From Nitrospiraceae bacterium (GTDB taxonomy: Bacteria > Nitrospirota > UBA9217): a stretch of 11,727 nucleotides of DNA. Below, one piece after another: positions 1 through 6,146 of the stretch. Numbering within the stretch: position 1 is the stretch's first letter; every line of letters starts with the position of its first letter. Made by a program: the position numbers and the translations under genes. The stretch is from the NCBI GenBank assembly GCA_003454665.1, contig DMKB01000139.1:1-11727 (forward strand), given 5' to 3'. A model generated the notes under the pieces. The model was given only the letters and a program-made list of their open reading frames with translations. It searched no databases and had not been told where the DNA came from.

Positions 1-341
1 GCCGTCACTTCACCCGGCCCTTTGGTTTTGATCGAGAGCGTCTTTACTTTATCGGTATGCAGTTTCAGACGAATTTCCTTGAGGTTCAGGATCAAGTCTG
101 TCGTATCTTCGATAACACCGGGAACACTCGAGAACTCGTGCTGCGCGCCGCTGATCCGTACTGATGAAATCGCCGAGCCTTCCAGCGAAGAGAGAAGCAC
201 GCGCCGAAGTGAATTCCCGAGTGTGGTGCCGAAGCCCCGCTCCAGCGGCTCCGCGGTAAAGCGTCCGTAAGTATCGGTGATCTTCTTGGGATCATACTGA
301 AGTTTTTTTGGCATCTGAAAATCTTTTGCTTTTTTGAGCAT
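1..341 (-). CDS. rpoA: DNA-directed RNA polymerase alpha subunit, N-terminal part (cut by window edge)
   Basis: 113 codons from ATG at 339-341 to the window edge. The product starts MLKKAKDFQMPKKLQYD. It has the alpha-NTD hallmarks YGRFTAEPLERGFGTTLGNSLRRVLLSS (about residues 25-52), the region used for dimerisation and beta/beta' binding. EFSSVPGVIEDTTDLILNLK follows at about residues 69-88. Alpha dimerises first and nucleates RNA polymerase assembly. GGAGGGAAT precedes the ATG at good spacing. The C-terminal, promoter-contacting domain lies outside the window. rpoA after rpsD is the usual alpha-operon order. Confidence 0.97.
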   Translation of the reverse strand, partial: MLKKAKDFQMPKKLQYDPKKITDTYGRFTAEPLERGFGTTLGNSLRRVLLSSLEGSAISSVRISGAQHEFSSVPGVIEDTTDLILNLKEIRLKLHTDKVKTLSIKTKGPGEVT

Positions 342-372
342 ATTCCCTCCAGTACGGAGTGAAAACATGAAA

Positions 373-397
373 CGCTTCCCATACGTCGCCGGAAGCG
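373..397 (-). promoter_or_regulatory. Hairpin in the rpsD-rpoA spacer
   Basis: A 7-bp perfect stem, CGCTTCC with GGAAGCG, encloses an 11-nt loop in the 74-bp gap between rpsD and rpoA. There is no following U-run, so it is not a terminator. It could affect the relative yield of S4 and RNA polymerase alpha, which is inference only. Confidence 0.35.
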
Positions 398-415
398 AAG
401 CTTAACAGAATTCAC

Positions 416-1045
416 TTACTTCGAATACAGCTCTACCACGAGCTGTTCCTGAACCGTCGGCAACGTACATTCATCCCGAGCCGGCAGTGAAACAACCTTG
501 CCTTGAAATGTCGCTGCGTCAATCTTCAGCCACGAGGGAAAACCCCGTTTCTCGACGGTCGCAAGGGTCTGTGCGATATGGGCAATCGCCCTGCTCTTCT
601 CTCGCAGTTCTACGGTATCTCCCGCCTTCAGCAGGTAGGATGGGATGGTTACCCTTCTCCCATTCACCAGCATATGGCCGTGGCGCACGATCTGCCTCGC
701 CTCTTTTTTCGAACCGGCAAAGCCCATTCGCTGAACAACATTATCAAGCCTGCGTTCCAGAAGCAGGATGAGGTTGTCTCCGGTTATACCCCGCATCCGC
801 GCCGCTTTCTCAAAATACCCGCGGAACTGGCTCTCGAGCACACCGTAGAGCCTGCGAATTTTCTGCTTTTCCCGCAGCTGCTGGGCGTACACCGACAACT
901 TGATCCTCCCCTGGCCGTGCTGTCCGGGGGGGTAATTTCTCCTTACTATTCCACACTTGTCCGTATAACAGCGCTCGGACTTAAGGAAAAGTTTCGTGCC
1001 TTCTCTCCGGCACAGTTTACACACTGACCCTCGATATCGTGCCAA
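416..1045 (-). CDS. rpsD: 30S ribosomal protein S4, zinc-type
   Basis: 209 residues. MARYRGSVCKLCRREG begins the protein. The four N-terminal cysteines C9, C12, C26 and C31 mark the zinc-binding (C+) form. The S4 RNA-binding domain is at about residues 98-160, with LERRLDNVVQRMGFAGSKKEA and RQIVRHGHMLVNGRRVTIPS. S4 is a primary 16S binder, initiates 30S assembly and represses the alpha operon in E. coli. The start codon is TTG at 1043-1045, supported by GGAGGA five bases upstream and by homology from the first residue. It ends VQEQLVVELYSK, as expected. Confidence 0.97.
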   Translation of the reverse strand: MARYRGSVCKLCRREGTKLFLKSERCYTDKCGIVRRNYPPGQHGQGRIKLSVYAQQLREKQKIRRLYGVLESQFRGYFEKAARMRGITGDNLILLLERRLDNVVQRMGFAGSKKEARQIVRHGHMLVNGRRVTIPSYLLKAGDTVELREKSRAIAHIAQTLATVEKRGFPSWLKIDAATFQGKVVSLPARDECTLPTVQEQLVVELYSK

Positions 1046-1060
1046 ATGATTCCTCCGTCA

Positions 1061-1073
1061 CTCGCTTTGCGAG
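1061..1073 (-). promoter_or_regulatory. Hairpin next to the rpsD ribosome-binding site
   Basis: The mRNA has CTCGC-AAA-GCGAG, a perfect 5-bp stem, followed within a few bases by the GGAGGA SD of rpsD. It lies at the 3' end of a 137-bp rpsK-rpsD spacer that otherwise shows only an AATGG/CCATT inverted repeat close to rpsK. S4 is an autoregulator in other bacteria, so a regulatory role is possible but not shown. Confidence 0.35.
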
Positions 1074-1182
1074 AATTGCTTAAATGAAGTTTGTTGCAAT
1101 CGAATAGTAAACTGAAGCCAGCGTGGACCGTTCATTTCCTTTACTCTGTTCAATGGGCAATTTACCATTCGATATAAATCGC

Positions 1183-1557
1183 TTAAACCCTTCTTCGTTT
1201 CGGTGGCCTGCACCCATTATGCGGAATGGGCGTCACGTCCTTGATCGCGACGACATCGATTCCCGCAGACTGAATCGACCTGATTGCCGACTCCCTGCCG
1301 GCGCCGGGACCCTTCACATAGATCTCGACCTGCTTCATCCCGTGCTCCATGGCCTTGCGCGCAGCGGCCTGGCCGGCCAGCTGTGAGGCAAAGGGCGTGC
1401 TCTTTCTCGACCCCTTGAAGCCCTGATTACCGGAGCTGGACCAGGCGATGACATTCCCCGCCGTGTCCGTAATCGTCACGATCGTATTGTTAAACGATGC
1501 ATGGATGTGAGCCACACCATTCGCGATATTCTTCTTTGCCTTGCCCTTCTTTGCCAT
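1183..1557 (-). CDS. rpsK: 30S ribosomal protein S11
   Basis: 124 residues. The conserved segments are GVAHIHASFNNTIVTITDT, WSSSGNQGFKGSRKSTPFA, AARKAMEHGMKQVEIYVKGPGAGRE and the C-terminal IPHNGCRPPKRRRV. S11 lies on the 30S platform near the mRNA exit and the Shine-Dalgarno helix. The ATG at 1557 has GGGAG about five bases upstream. The 228-bp gap before it is unusually long for rpsM-rpsK, which are normally close together. Confidence 0.98.
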   Translation of the reverse strand: MAKKGKAKKNIANGVAHIHASFNNTIVTITDTAGNVIAWSSSGNQGFKGSRKSTPFASQLAGQAAARKAMEHGMKQVEIYVKGPGAGRESAIRSIQSAGIDVVAIKDVTPIPHNGCRPPKRRRV

Positions 1558-1785
1558 AGCATCTCCCGAATAGAACTAGACAGCGACGGCATCCCGTTCG
1601 TGCAAACCGTTGCGCCTGTTAGTTACTTAGTTCTCAATTTCTTTTGCAAAATGGAAAGGAAATTTTCTGAAAAATCATAAAAGCCTCGTAAAAAAAGAGG
1701 ATTAAATAACGCTTTAGATACATCGATTTTTAAATTTAAAATTTCCAATTTCCAATTTTCAATCCCGGTTTATCCGGGTTAGGTA
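1558..1785. other. AT-rich 228-bp spacer between rpsM and rpsK
   Basis: This is the longest non-coding stretch in the window. Its rpsM-proximal part (about 1725-1765) is built of short repeated words, AATTTCC, AATTTCC, AATTTTC, next to AAATTTAAAATTT. A CCCGG-ATAAA-CCGGG hairpin lies just after the rpsM stop (mRNA sense). A weak CCTC/GAGG stem at 1684-1700 follows. No ORF, tRNA or convincing terminator is seen. The half next to rpsK is of normal composition and carries its SD, GGGAG. Confidence 0.6.
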
Positions 1786-2178
1786 TTACTTCTTCGCCAT
1801 CCCTTTTTTCTTGCCCCTGCCGGAAACCGAGCCCTTCTTCGGCCCCTTCCGCGTCCTCGCGTTCGTCTTCGTGCGCTGCCCGCGTGCCGGCAACCCTCTT
1901 CTATGCCTGAGGCCGCGGTAACTGCCGGTATCCATCAACCGCTTGATATGCGTCGAGACATCCCTGCGCAAATCCCCCTCAACCATAAAATCACGGTCGA
2001 GAATAGCGCGAAGCTTCACGATCTGGTCTTCCGTAAGCTTGCCGCTCTTGACGTTCGGATCGATCCCTGTCTCAGCCAGAATTTTTTTTGCCAAAGTTCT
2101 GCCGATGCCGAATATATACGTCAGCGCGATTTCAATTCTCTTGTCTTTCGGTAAATCTACTCCAGCGATACGTGCCAC
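1786..2178 (-). CDS. rpsM: 30S ribosomal protein S13
   Basis: 130 residues. MARIAGVDLPKDKRIEIAL is the standard start, with the helix-two-turns-helix IFGIGRTLAKKILAETGI and the C-terminal GLRHRRGLPARGQRTKTNARTRKGPKK motif. The tail is lengthened a little by Gly/Lys-rich residues (SVSGRGKKKGMAKK). S13 is in the 30S head, forms bridges to L5 and the 50S, and its tail reaches the P-site tRNA. The start is GTG at 2176-2178 with a strong SD, AAGGAGG. L5, its bridge partner, is the protein with the large extension in this window. Confidence 0.97.
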   Translation of the reverse strand: MARIAGVDLPKDKRIEIALTYIFGIGRTLAKKILAETGIDPNVKSGKLTEDQIVKLRAILDRDFMVEGDLRRDVSTHIKRLMDTGSYRGLRHRRGLPARGQRTKTNARTRKGPKKGSVSGRGKKKGMAKK

Positions 2179-2189
2179 GGCACCTCCTT

Positions 2190-2215
2190 AATGCATGTAA
2201 AGCATTGCAAAATGC
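2190..2215 (-). promoter_or_regulatory. Mutually exclusive short hairpins before the rpsM ribosome-binding site
   Basis: The mRNA holds three 5-nt segments: GCATT (2215-2211), AATGC (2206-2202) and GCATT (2194-2190). The middle one can pair with either neighbour (4-nt or 7-nt loop). The third touches the SD AAGGAGG of rpsM, so the alternative pairing would alter access to it. The stems are short, so this is a hypothesis. In E. coli the same mRNA region is the S4-binding pseudoknot. Confidence 0.3.
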
Positions 2216-2237
2216 AAATGATAAATTTCAAATTGAA

Positions 2238-2265
2238 AGATTATTGAGCATTTTGAATTTTTCAA
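2238..2265 (-). promoter_or_regulatory. Candidate sigma-70-type promoter upstream of rpsM
   Basis: On the minus strand, TTGAAA (2265-2260) and TAATCT (2243-2238) are separated by 16 bp in an AT-rich spacer. A start near 2231 would give a leader of about 53 nt before rpsM. In E. coli the alpha operon beginning with rpsM can be transcribed separately, so the place is sensible. AT-rich DNA yields such matches by chance, so the confidence is modest. Confidence 0.35.
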
Positions 2266-2299
2266 TTTTTACTTTACAATGTTCAATTGCGCACTGCGC

Positions 2300-2413
2300 C
2301 TATCCCTGGCGCTGTTTATGGCGCGCGTTCTCACAGATGACCCGAACGACCCCTTTGCGCCGAATAACCGTGCACTTATTACAAATTTTTCTTACCGAAG
2401 AGCGAACTTTCAT
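2300..2413 (-). CDS. rpmJ: 50S ribosomal protein L36 (zinc form)
   Basis: 37 codons, ATG at 2411-2413 to TAG at 2300-2302. The product starts MKVRSSVRKICNKC and ends ENARHKQRQG, the canonical short L36. The zinc ligands C11, C14, C27 and H32 are all present. L36 is the smallest 50S protein and stabilises 23S rRNA near the factor-binding side. An AAGGTG lies about twelve bases before the ATG, a long spacing. A 121-bp AT-rich spacer follows before rpsM. Confidence 0.97.
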   Translation of the reverse strand: MKVRSSVRKICNKCTVIRRKGVVRVICENARHKQRQG

Positions 2414-2468
2414 GATATCGTCACACCTTTTCTACAATCCTTCCCGCCCATAGTGCAGAAAGAGCACG

Positions 2469-2687
2469 TTATTTGAACCGGTAGGTAATCCGCCCTCTCG
2501 ACAGGTCATAGGGTGAAAGCTCTACCGTCACCTTGTCACCCGGCAGTATCTTGATGAAGTGCATCCTCATCTTGCCGGATATGTGAGCCAGAATTTTGTG
2601 GCCATTCTCGATCTCGACGCGGAACATGGCGTTCGGCAGTGTCTCGAGAACCGTTCCCTGCACTTCAATGGCATCTTCTTTGGGCAT
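2469..2687 (-). CDS. infA: Translation initiation factor IF-1
   Basis: 72 residues, exactly the usual length. The S1/OB-fold runs from EVQGTVLETLPNAMFRVEI through GHKILAHISGKMRMHFIKI and GDKVTVELSPYDLSRGRITYR. IF1 binds the 30S A site and helps IF2 and IF3 select the initiator tRNA. The ATG at 2687 has GGTGG about four bases upstream. The gene sits between map (45 bp) and rpmJ (55 bp), the arrangement of Gram-positives and several other phyla; in E. coli infA is elsewhere. Confidence 0.98.
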   Translation of the reverse strand: MPKEDAIEVQGTVLETLPNAMFRVEIENGHKILAHISGKMRMHFIKILPGDKVTVELSPYDLSRGRITYRFK

Positions 2688-2732
2688 TATCCACCGATCT
2701 CATTACGCTGCAGCACTGCGCTGCGTATCCAT

Positions 2733-3482
2733 TCACCGCTTCGTCAATATCCACGGCCCGTCATGCATCACGGCAATTGTGTGCTCAAAGTGCGCGGACA
2801 GGCTGCCGTCGGCCGTTACTGCCGTCCAGTTGTCTTCCCTGACAAGCGTCGCGCTTTCACCGAAATTTATCATCGGCTCAATGGCGAGCACCATGCCTTC
2901 CTGGATGCGCGGACCGCGGCCGGGACTGCCGAAATTAGGAACCTGCGGATCCTCATGCAGACTCCTGCCGATGCCATGGCCAACGAAGTCCCGCACAACG
3001 GAATACCCGTTCGCTTCTGCATGGCTCTGAACGGCATGAGAAATATCGTACAGTCTGTTGCCTTCGCTGGCCGCCGCAATCCCCCGACCAAGCGATTCCT
3101 CGGTCACCGTAAGGAGGCGTTCGGCCTCCCTGCTGATTCGCCCTACGGGAAGCGTCACTGCGGCATCCCCGTAAAAACCGTCTACAATCACACCCAGATC
3201 CAGACTGATGATCTGACCCTCGGTGAGGACCACCTCTCGGGACGGAATCCCGTGCACAACCTGATCGTTCACCGACGCGCAGAGGCTGCAGGGAAATCCG
3301 CGGTAACCCTTGAACGCGGGGGCCCCACCTGCTGACCGGATAAACTTCTCGGCAAATTCATCAAGCGCCAGCGTCGTGACCCCGGGATGCACCAGTTCGC
3401 GGATACCGTCCAGAGCATCTGCAACGATGAGGCAGGCGCGTCGTATGCTTTCAATTTCCTGAAGGGACTTTAGTATGACCAT
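2733..3482 (-). CDS. map: Type I methionine aminopeptidase
   Basis: 249 residues, beginning MVILKSLQEIESIRRA, as type I enzymes do. All metal-site residues are present by motif: D95 (SLDLG), D106 (YGDAAVT), H169 (FVGHGIG), E202 (AIEPM) and E233 (HFEHT), with the substrate-side H78 (VVHGIP). It removes the N-terminal Met from nascent proteins at the ribosome. No SH3-binding or zinc-finger N-terminal extension is seen. The only plausible in-frame start is the ATG at 3482, which lacks a nearby SD (see the mini-ORF). In many genomes adk precedes map; here secY does, with a 16-bp gap. Confidence 0.97.
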   Translation of the reverse strand: MVILKSLQEIESIRRACLIVADALDGIRELVHPGVTTLALDEFAEKFIRSAGGAPAFKGYRGFPCSLCASVNDQVVHGIPSREVVLTEGQIISLDLGVIVDGFYGDAAVTLPVGRISREAERLLTVTEESLGRGIAAASEGNRLYDISHAVQSHAEANGYSVVRDFVGHGIGRSLHEDPQVPNFGSPGRGPRIQEGMVLAIEPMINFGESATLVREDNWTAVTADGSLSAHFEHTIAVMHDGPWILTKR

Positions 3483-3502
3483 GAAACGCGGGTGCTCTTC
3501 AT
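3470..3502 (-). CDS. Possible 10-codon coupling mini-ORF between secY and map
   Basis: ATG at 3502 overlaps the secY stop as ATGA and has GGGAG three bases upstream. It reads MKSTRVSWSY and ends in TAA at 3470-3472, which is 13 nt inside map in a different frame. The map ATG itself has no SD in front of it. A ribosome finishing this mini-ORF would terminate just past the map start and could re-initiate there. The codons are seen directly, but expression and function are inference. Confidence 0.35.
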   Translation of the reverse strand: MKSTRVSWSY

Positions 3503-4797
3503 CTTCTCCCTTTTACTGAAGCGCCTTTCAGGAAACCTCCGTAGTGCCGCTGGATGAGGTGGGACTCTATCTGCGACACCGTATCGAGGGCGACGCCGAT
3601 CACGATCAGCAGCGATGTGCCGCCAAAATAGAAGGGCACATTGAAAAAACGGTAAAAAATGTCGGGCAACACACAGACGGCGGCAAGATACAGCGAACCC
3701 CCCAGGGTTATCCGCGTCAGCACTCGATAGAGGTAATCGGATGTCTTTTTCCCCGGCCTGATACCGGGAATAAATCCCCCGTATTTTTTTAAGTTGTCGG
3801 CAATATCAACGGGATTGAAGACAATCGCCGTATAAAAAAACGTGAAGAATATGATCATCGCGACGTAGACCGTCGTATACAGTACTTTTCCCGGGGCAAG
3901 CTGGTCTGCAAAGGCCTTTACCCATGGCACCTCTGCAAATCCTGCGATCGTCGCGGGAAAGAGCAGAATGGAAGAAGCGAATATCGGGGGAATCACGCCC
4001 GCCGAGTTGATCTTGAGCGGCAGATGGGTGCTCTGTCCCTTGTAAATTTTCCTGCCCACCATCCGCTGGGCGTACTGAATCGGTATCTTGCGCTGGCCTC
4101 GCTCCATGATGATAATAGCGCCAATCACCACGACGACCAGGATCAGGATCACCAGCAGCATGAAGTAGGGGATCTCGCCCACCCGCACCAGCTCGATGGT
4201 GTTCATTACCGCGCTCGGGAATCCTGCGACAATCCCCGCAAAAATAATCAGGGAGATGCCGTTCCCGATGCCACGCTCGGTAATCTGCTCGCCAAGCCAC
4301 ATGATAAAGGTCGTGCCGGCGGTCAGCGTGATCATGGTCAGGATCCGGAAAGCCCATCCCGCGGATTCCACGAAGGCGCCGTCGCCCATCTTCTCGAGTC
4401 CGACGGAGATCCAGAACGACTGGAATGCGGCGATCAGCACGGTGCCGTACCGGGTGTACTCAGTGATCTTTTTCCGTCCTGATTCGCCCTCTTTTGCCAG
4501 CGCCTGGAGCCGGGGAATCACGACGGTGAGCAGCTGAAGAACGATCGATGCCGTAATGTACGGCATAATCCCGAGGGCGAATATCGTGACCCGCGAAAGC
4601 GCGCCGCCGGAAAACATATCAAAAAAGCCCATGAGGCCCGAGGCGGCCTGATGGAGGTACTTACTGAGTTCTTCTCCCCTGATACCCGGAGTTGGAATGT
4701 GGGCGCCGATACGGTAGACGGCGAGCAACAGGAAGGTGAACATGAGCCTCTTCCTGAGTTCAGGGATGTTGAATATGTTCTGAAAGCTTGAAAACAA
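3499..4797 (-). CDS. secY: Protein translocase subunit SecY
   Basis: 432 residues, a normal length, with ten hydrophobic membrane segments expected for the SecYEG channel in the inner membrane. Visible landmarks are IPELRKRLMFTFLLLAVYR with HIPTPGI (about 11-39), the plug/TM2 region GGALSRVTIFALGIMPYI (64-81), ITERGIGNGISLIIF (172-186), the cytosolic loop ERGQRKIPIQYAQR (232-245) and the C5 loop IRPGKKTSDYL (346-356) that contacts SecA or the ribosome. The start is TTG at 4797, not ATG. It is chosen because GAGGTGAT lies upstream inside rplO and the homologous N-terminus begins there. The stop overlaps the ATG of a short mini-ORF before map. Confidence 0.97.
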   Translation of the reverse strand: MFSSFQNIFNIPELRKRLMFTFLLLAVYRIGAHIPTPGIRGEELSKYLHQAASGLMGFFDMFSGGALSRVTIFALGIMPYITASIVLQLLTVVIPRLQALAKEGESGRKKITEYTRYGTVLIAAFQSFWISVGLEKMGDGAFVESAGWAFRILTMITLTAGTTFIMWLGEQITERGIGNGISLIIFAGIVAGFPSAVMNTIELVRVGEIPYFMLLVILILVVVVIGAIIIMERGQRKIPIQYAQRMVGRKIYKGQSTHLPLKINSAGVIPPIFASSILLFPATIAGFAEVPWVKAFADQLAPGKVLYTTVYVAMIIFFTFFYTAIVFNPVDIADNLKKYGGFIPGIRPGKKTSDYLYRVLTRITLGGSLYLAAVCVLPDIFYRFFNVPFYFGGTSLLIVIGVALDTVSQIESHLIQRHYGGFLKGASVKGRR

Positions 4798-4799
4798 GC

Positions 4800-5240
4800 T
4801 TAGATCACCTCAGCCTTCCCGCCAGCCGCCTGTATTTTATCAACGGCACTCTTGCTGAATTTATGGGCCCGTACGACAAGTTTCGCTTTGAGCGCTCCCA
4901 TGCCCAATACTTTTACTCCGTTCACGGCCTTCTTGATGATACCGTTCTTCACGAGAACCTCGGGTGTGATCGGGTCAGTTCCCTCGAGCCCAGCAAGATC
5001 GCTGAGATTAACGATGGCATATTCCTTGCGGAAGATGTTCGTGAATCCCCTCTTCGGAATCTTGCGCTGAAGAGGCATCTGGCCGCCCTCAAACCCGGGC
5101 GGTTTGACGCCGCCGGAACGGGATTTCTGGCCCTTGTGGCCTTTTCCCGAGGTCTTGCCAAGGCCGGAACCGGCGCCCCTGCCGACCCGCTTCGATCTTT
5201 TTTTCGCCCCCTTCGAGGGCTTTAACTCTTCCAATTTCAT
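4800..5240 (-). CDS. rplO: 50S ribosomal protein L15
   Basis: 146 residues. The N-terminal third is the typical glycine/lysine-rich tail (KRVGRGAGSGLGKTSGKG, then HKGQKSRSGG) that threads into 23S rRNA. The globular part follows with GFEGGQMPLQRKIPKRGF and a C-terminal KFSKSAVDKIQAAGGKAEVI. L15 is a late-assembly protein of the 50S. The ATG at 5240 matches homologues, although its upstream SD is weak. The 3' end carries a GAGGTGAT sequence that serves as the ribosome-binding site for secY, 2 bp downstream. Confidence 0.97.
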   Translation of the reverse strand: MKLEELKPSKGAKKRSKRVGRGAGSGLGKTSGKGHKGQKSRSGGVKPPGFEGGQMPLQRKIPKRGFTNIFRKEYAIVNLSDLAGLEGTDPITPEVLVKNGIIKKAVNGVKVLGMGALKAKLVVRAHKFSKSAVDKIQAAGGKAEVI

Positions 5241-5266
5241 ACGTGCACTCTTTCGTAGGGGAGAAT

Positions 5267-5316
5267 CAGCCTGCGGCTGTTCTGCATTGCTCCACTCTTC
5301 AGTAAGGATCTTACTG
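5267..5316 (-). promoter_or_regulatory. Two hairpins in the rpmD-rplO spacer
   Basis: In mRNA order there is a perfect 7-bp hairpin, CAGTAAG-ATC-CTTACTG (5316 to 5300), extended by three more pairs across one mismatch. A second is CAGCC-GCA-GGCTG (5279 to 5267). They lie 15 to 90 nt before rplO, whose SD is weak (only AAAGAG-like). Neither is followed by a U-run, so they are not terminators. A role in rplO translation is inference. Confidence 0.4.
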
Positions 5317-5330
5317 CAGAAAATTCCTGA

Positions 5331-5525
5331 TCATGCATTCTCGACCGACACAAGATGAGACACCTTGTTGATCATGCCACGAATCTCCGGTGTGTCGCTC
5401 CGCACCACTTGTTTATTCACCTTCGTTAAGCCGAGCCCGATGAGGACTGCCCGCTGCTTCGCCGGCCGGGCAATGTGACTGCGGACGAGCTTAATCGTAA
5501 TTTTTTTCCCAGCATCCTTGGCCAT
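5331..5525 (-). CDS. rpmD: 50S ribosomal protein L30
   Basis: 64 residues, a little longer than the ~58 of E. coli. The pattern KITIKLVRSHIARPAKQRAVL, then GLGLTKVNKQVV and DTPEIRGMINKVSHLVSVE, is that of bacterial L30, a small ferredoxin-like 23S binder. The ATG sits 2 nt after the rpsE stop, so translational coupling is likely. It is followed by a 90-bp spacer with two hairpins before rplO. Confidence 0.96.
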   Translation of the reverse strand: MAKDAGKKITIKLVRSHIARPAKQRAVLIGLGLTKVNKQVVRSDTPEIRGMINKVSHLVSVENA

Positions 5526-5527
5526 TG

Positions 5528-6043
5528 CTATCCGAGCTCCTCCATGGTTTTCCCGCGCAGTGCCGCGACACGGTCGGCGGCCCTGAGCCTGCTGAGGCCT
5601 TCAATGGTAGCGCTCACGACGTTGTGCGGATTATGCGTGCCGAGACACTTGCACAACACATTCCTCACCCCGGCGACTTCAAGCACGGCCCTGCTGGCGC
5701 CGCCCGCTATCAGTCCCGTGCCCTCCGAGGCCGGCTTGAGCAATACCCGCCCGGCGCCGTAGTGTCCAAGCACTTCATGGGGAATCGTGTCGCCTTTGAG
5801 CGCCACGGGAATCATGCCCTTCTTGGCCCGCTCGACGGCCTTTTTGATCGCCACCGGCGCCTCTGCAGCCTTGCCCTTGCCGACGCCTACCTTGCCCTTG
5901 CCGTCGCCAACAACAACGAGGGCCGTAAAGTTAAAGCGTTTCCCCCCTTTGACCACCTTGGCCACGCGGTTCAGAGAAACCAGCTTGTCCTTCAACTCCT
6001 GGCCGTCGCTGCCCTCAAGCCTTCTTGAATATCGCTCTGCCAC
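5528..6043 (-). CDS. rpsE: 30S ribosomal protein S5
   Basis: 171 residues. The N-terminal double-stranded-RNA-binding domain includes VVKGGKRFNFTALVVVGDG and the loop KGKVGVGKGKA (about residues 31-59). The C-terminal domain has ASEGTGLIAGGASRAVLE and the conserved GTHNPHNVVSAT. S5 lines the mRNA entry tunnel with S3 and S4 and affects fidelity. The start is GTG at 6041-6043, supported by GGAGG about six bases upstream and by homology from the first residue. rpmD follows after only 2 bp. Confidence 0.97.
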   Translation of the reverse strand: MAERYSRRLEGSDGQELKDKLVSLNRVAKVVKGGKRFNFTALVVVGDGKGKVGVGKGKAAEAPVAIKKAVERAKKGMIPVALKGDTIPHEVLGHYGAGRVLLKPASEGTGLIAGGASRAVLEVAGVRNVLCKCLGTHNPHNVVSATIEGLSRLRAADRVAALRGKTMEELG

Positions 6044-6059
6044 AATCTGCCTCCGAAAT

Positions 6060-6133
6060 GAACAATACCGTTCTGTTCACAAAATCAAGACGGCCTTCCG
6101 GCCTACGGTCTCCCCGTCGTTCCCCGATTTTGT
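6060..6133 (-). promoter_or_regulatory. Two tandem inverted repeats in the rplR-rpsE spacer
   Basis: As mRNA, 6133 to 6079 is bracketed by a perfect 8-bp pair, ACAAAATC and GATTTTGT. It encloses 39 nt with two possible internal hairpins, ACGG/CCGT with a 5-nt loop and GGCC-GGAA-GGCC with a GNRA-type loop. A second inverted repeat, GAACA/TGTTC with a 9-nt loop, occupies 6078 to 6060, just before the rpsE SD. Together they fill most of the 103-bp spacer. The multibranch fold is a visual prediction, and the function is unknown. Confidence 0.45.
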
Positions 6134-6146
6134 AAGATATGACCTG

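Noticed and set aside
1660..1700. Intrinsic terminator between rpsM and rpsK (CCTC/GAGG stem followed by CTTTTATGATTTTT)
   Set aside because: The stem has only four pairs with a U-rich loop, and the tail is interrupted. It is too weak to call.
1741..1785. CCCGG-ATAAA-CCGGG hairpin after rpsM as a terminator
   Set aside because: The stem is followed by AUUGAAAAUUGG rather than a U-run, so it is at most a minor structure.
2559..3335. 258-codon plus-strand open frame opposite infA and map
   Set aside because: It is a shadow of map, whose complete catalytic residue set is on the minus strand.
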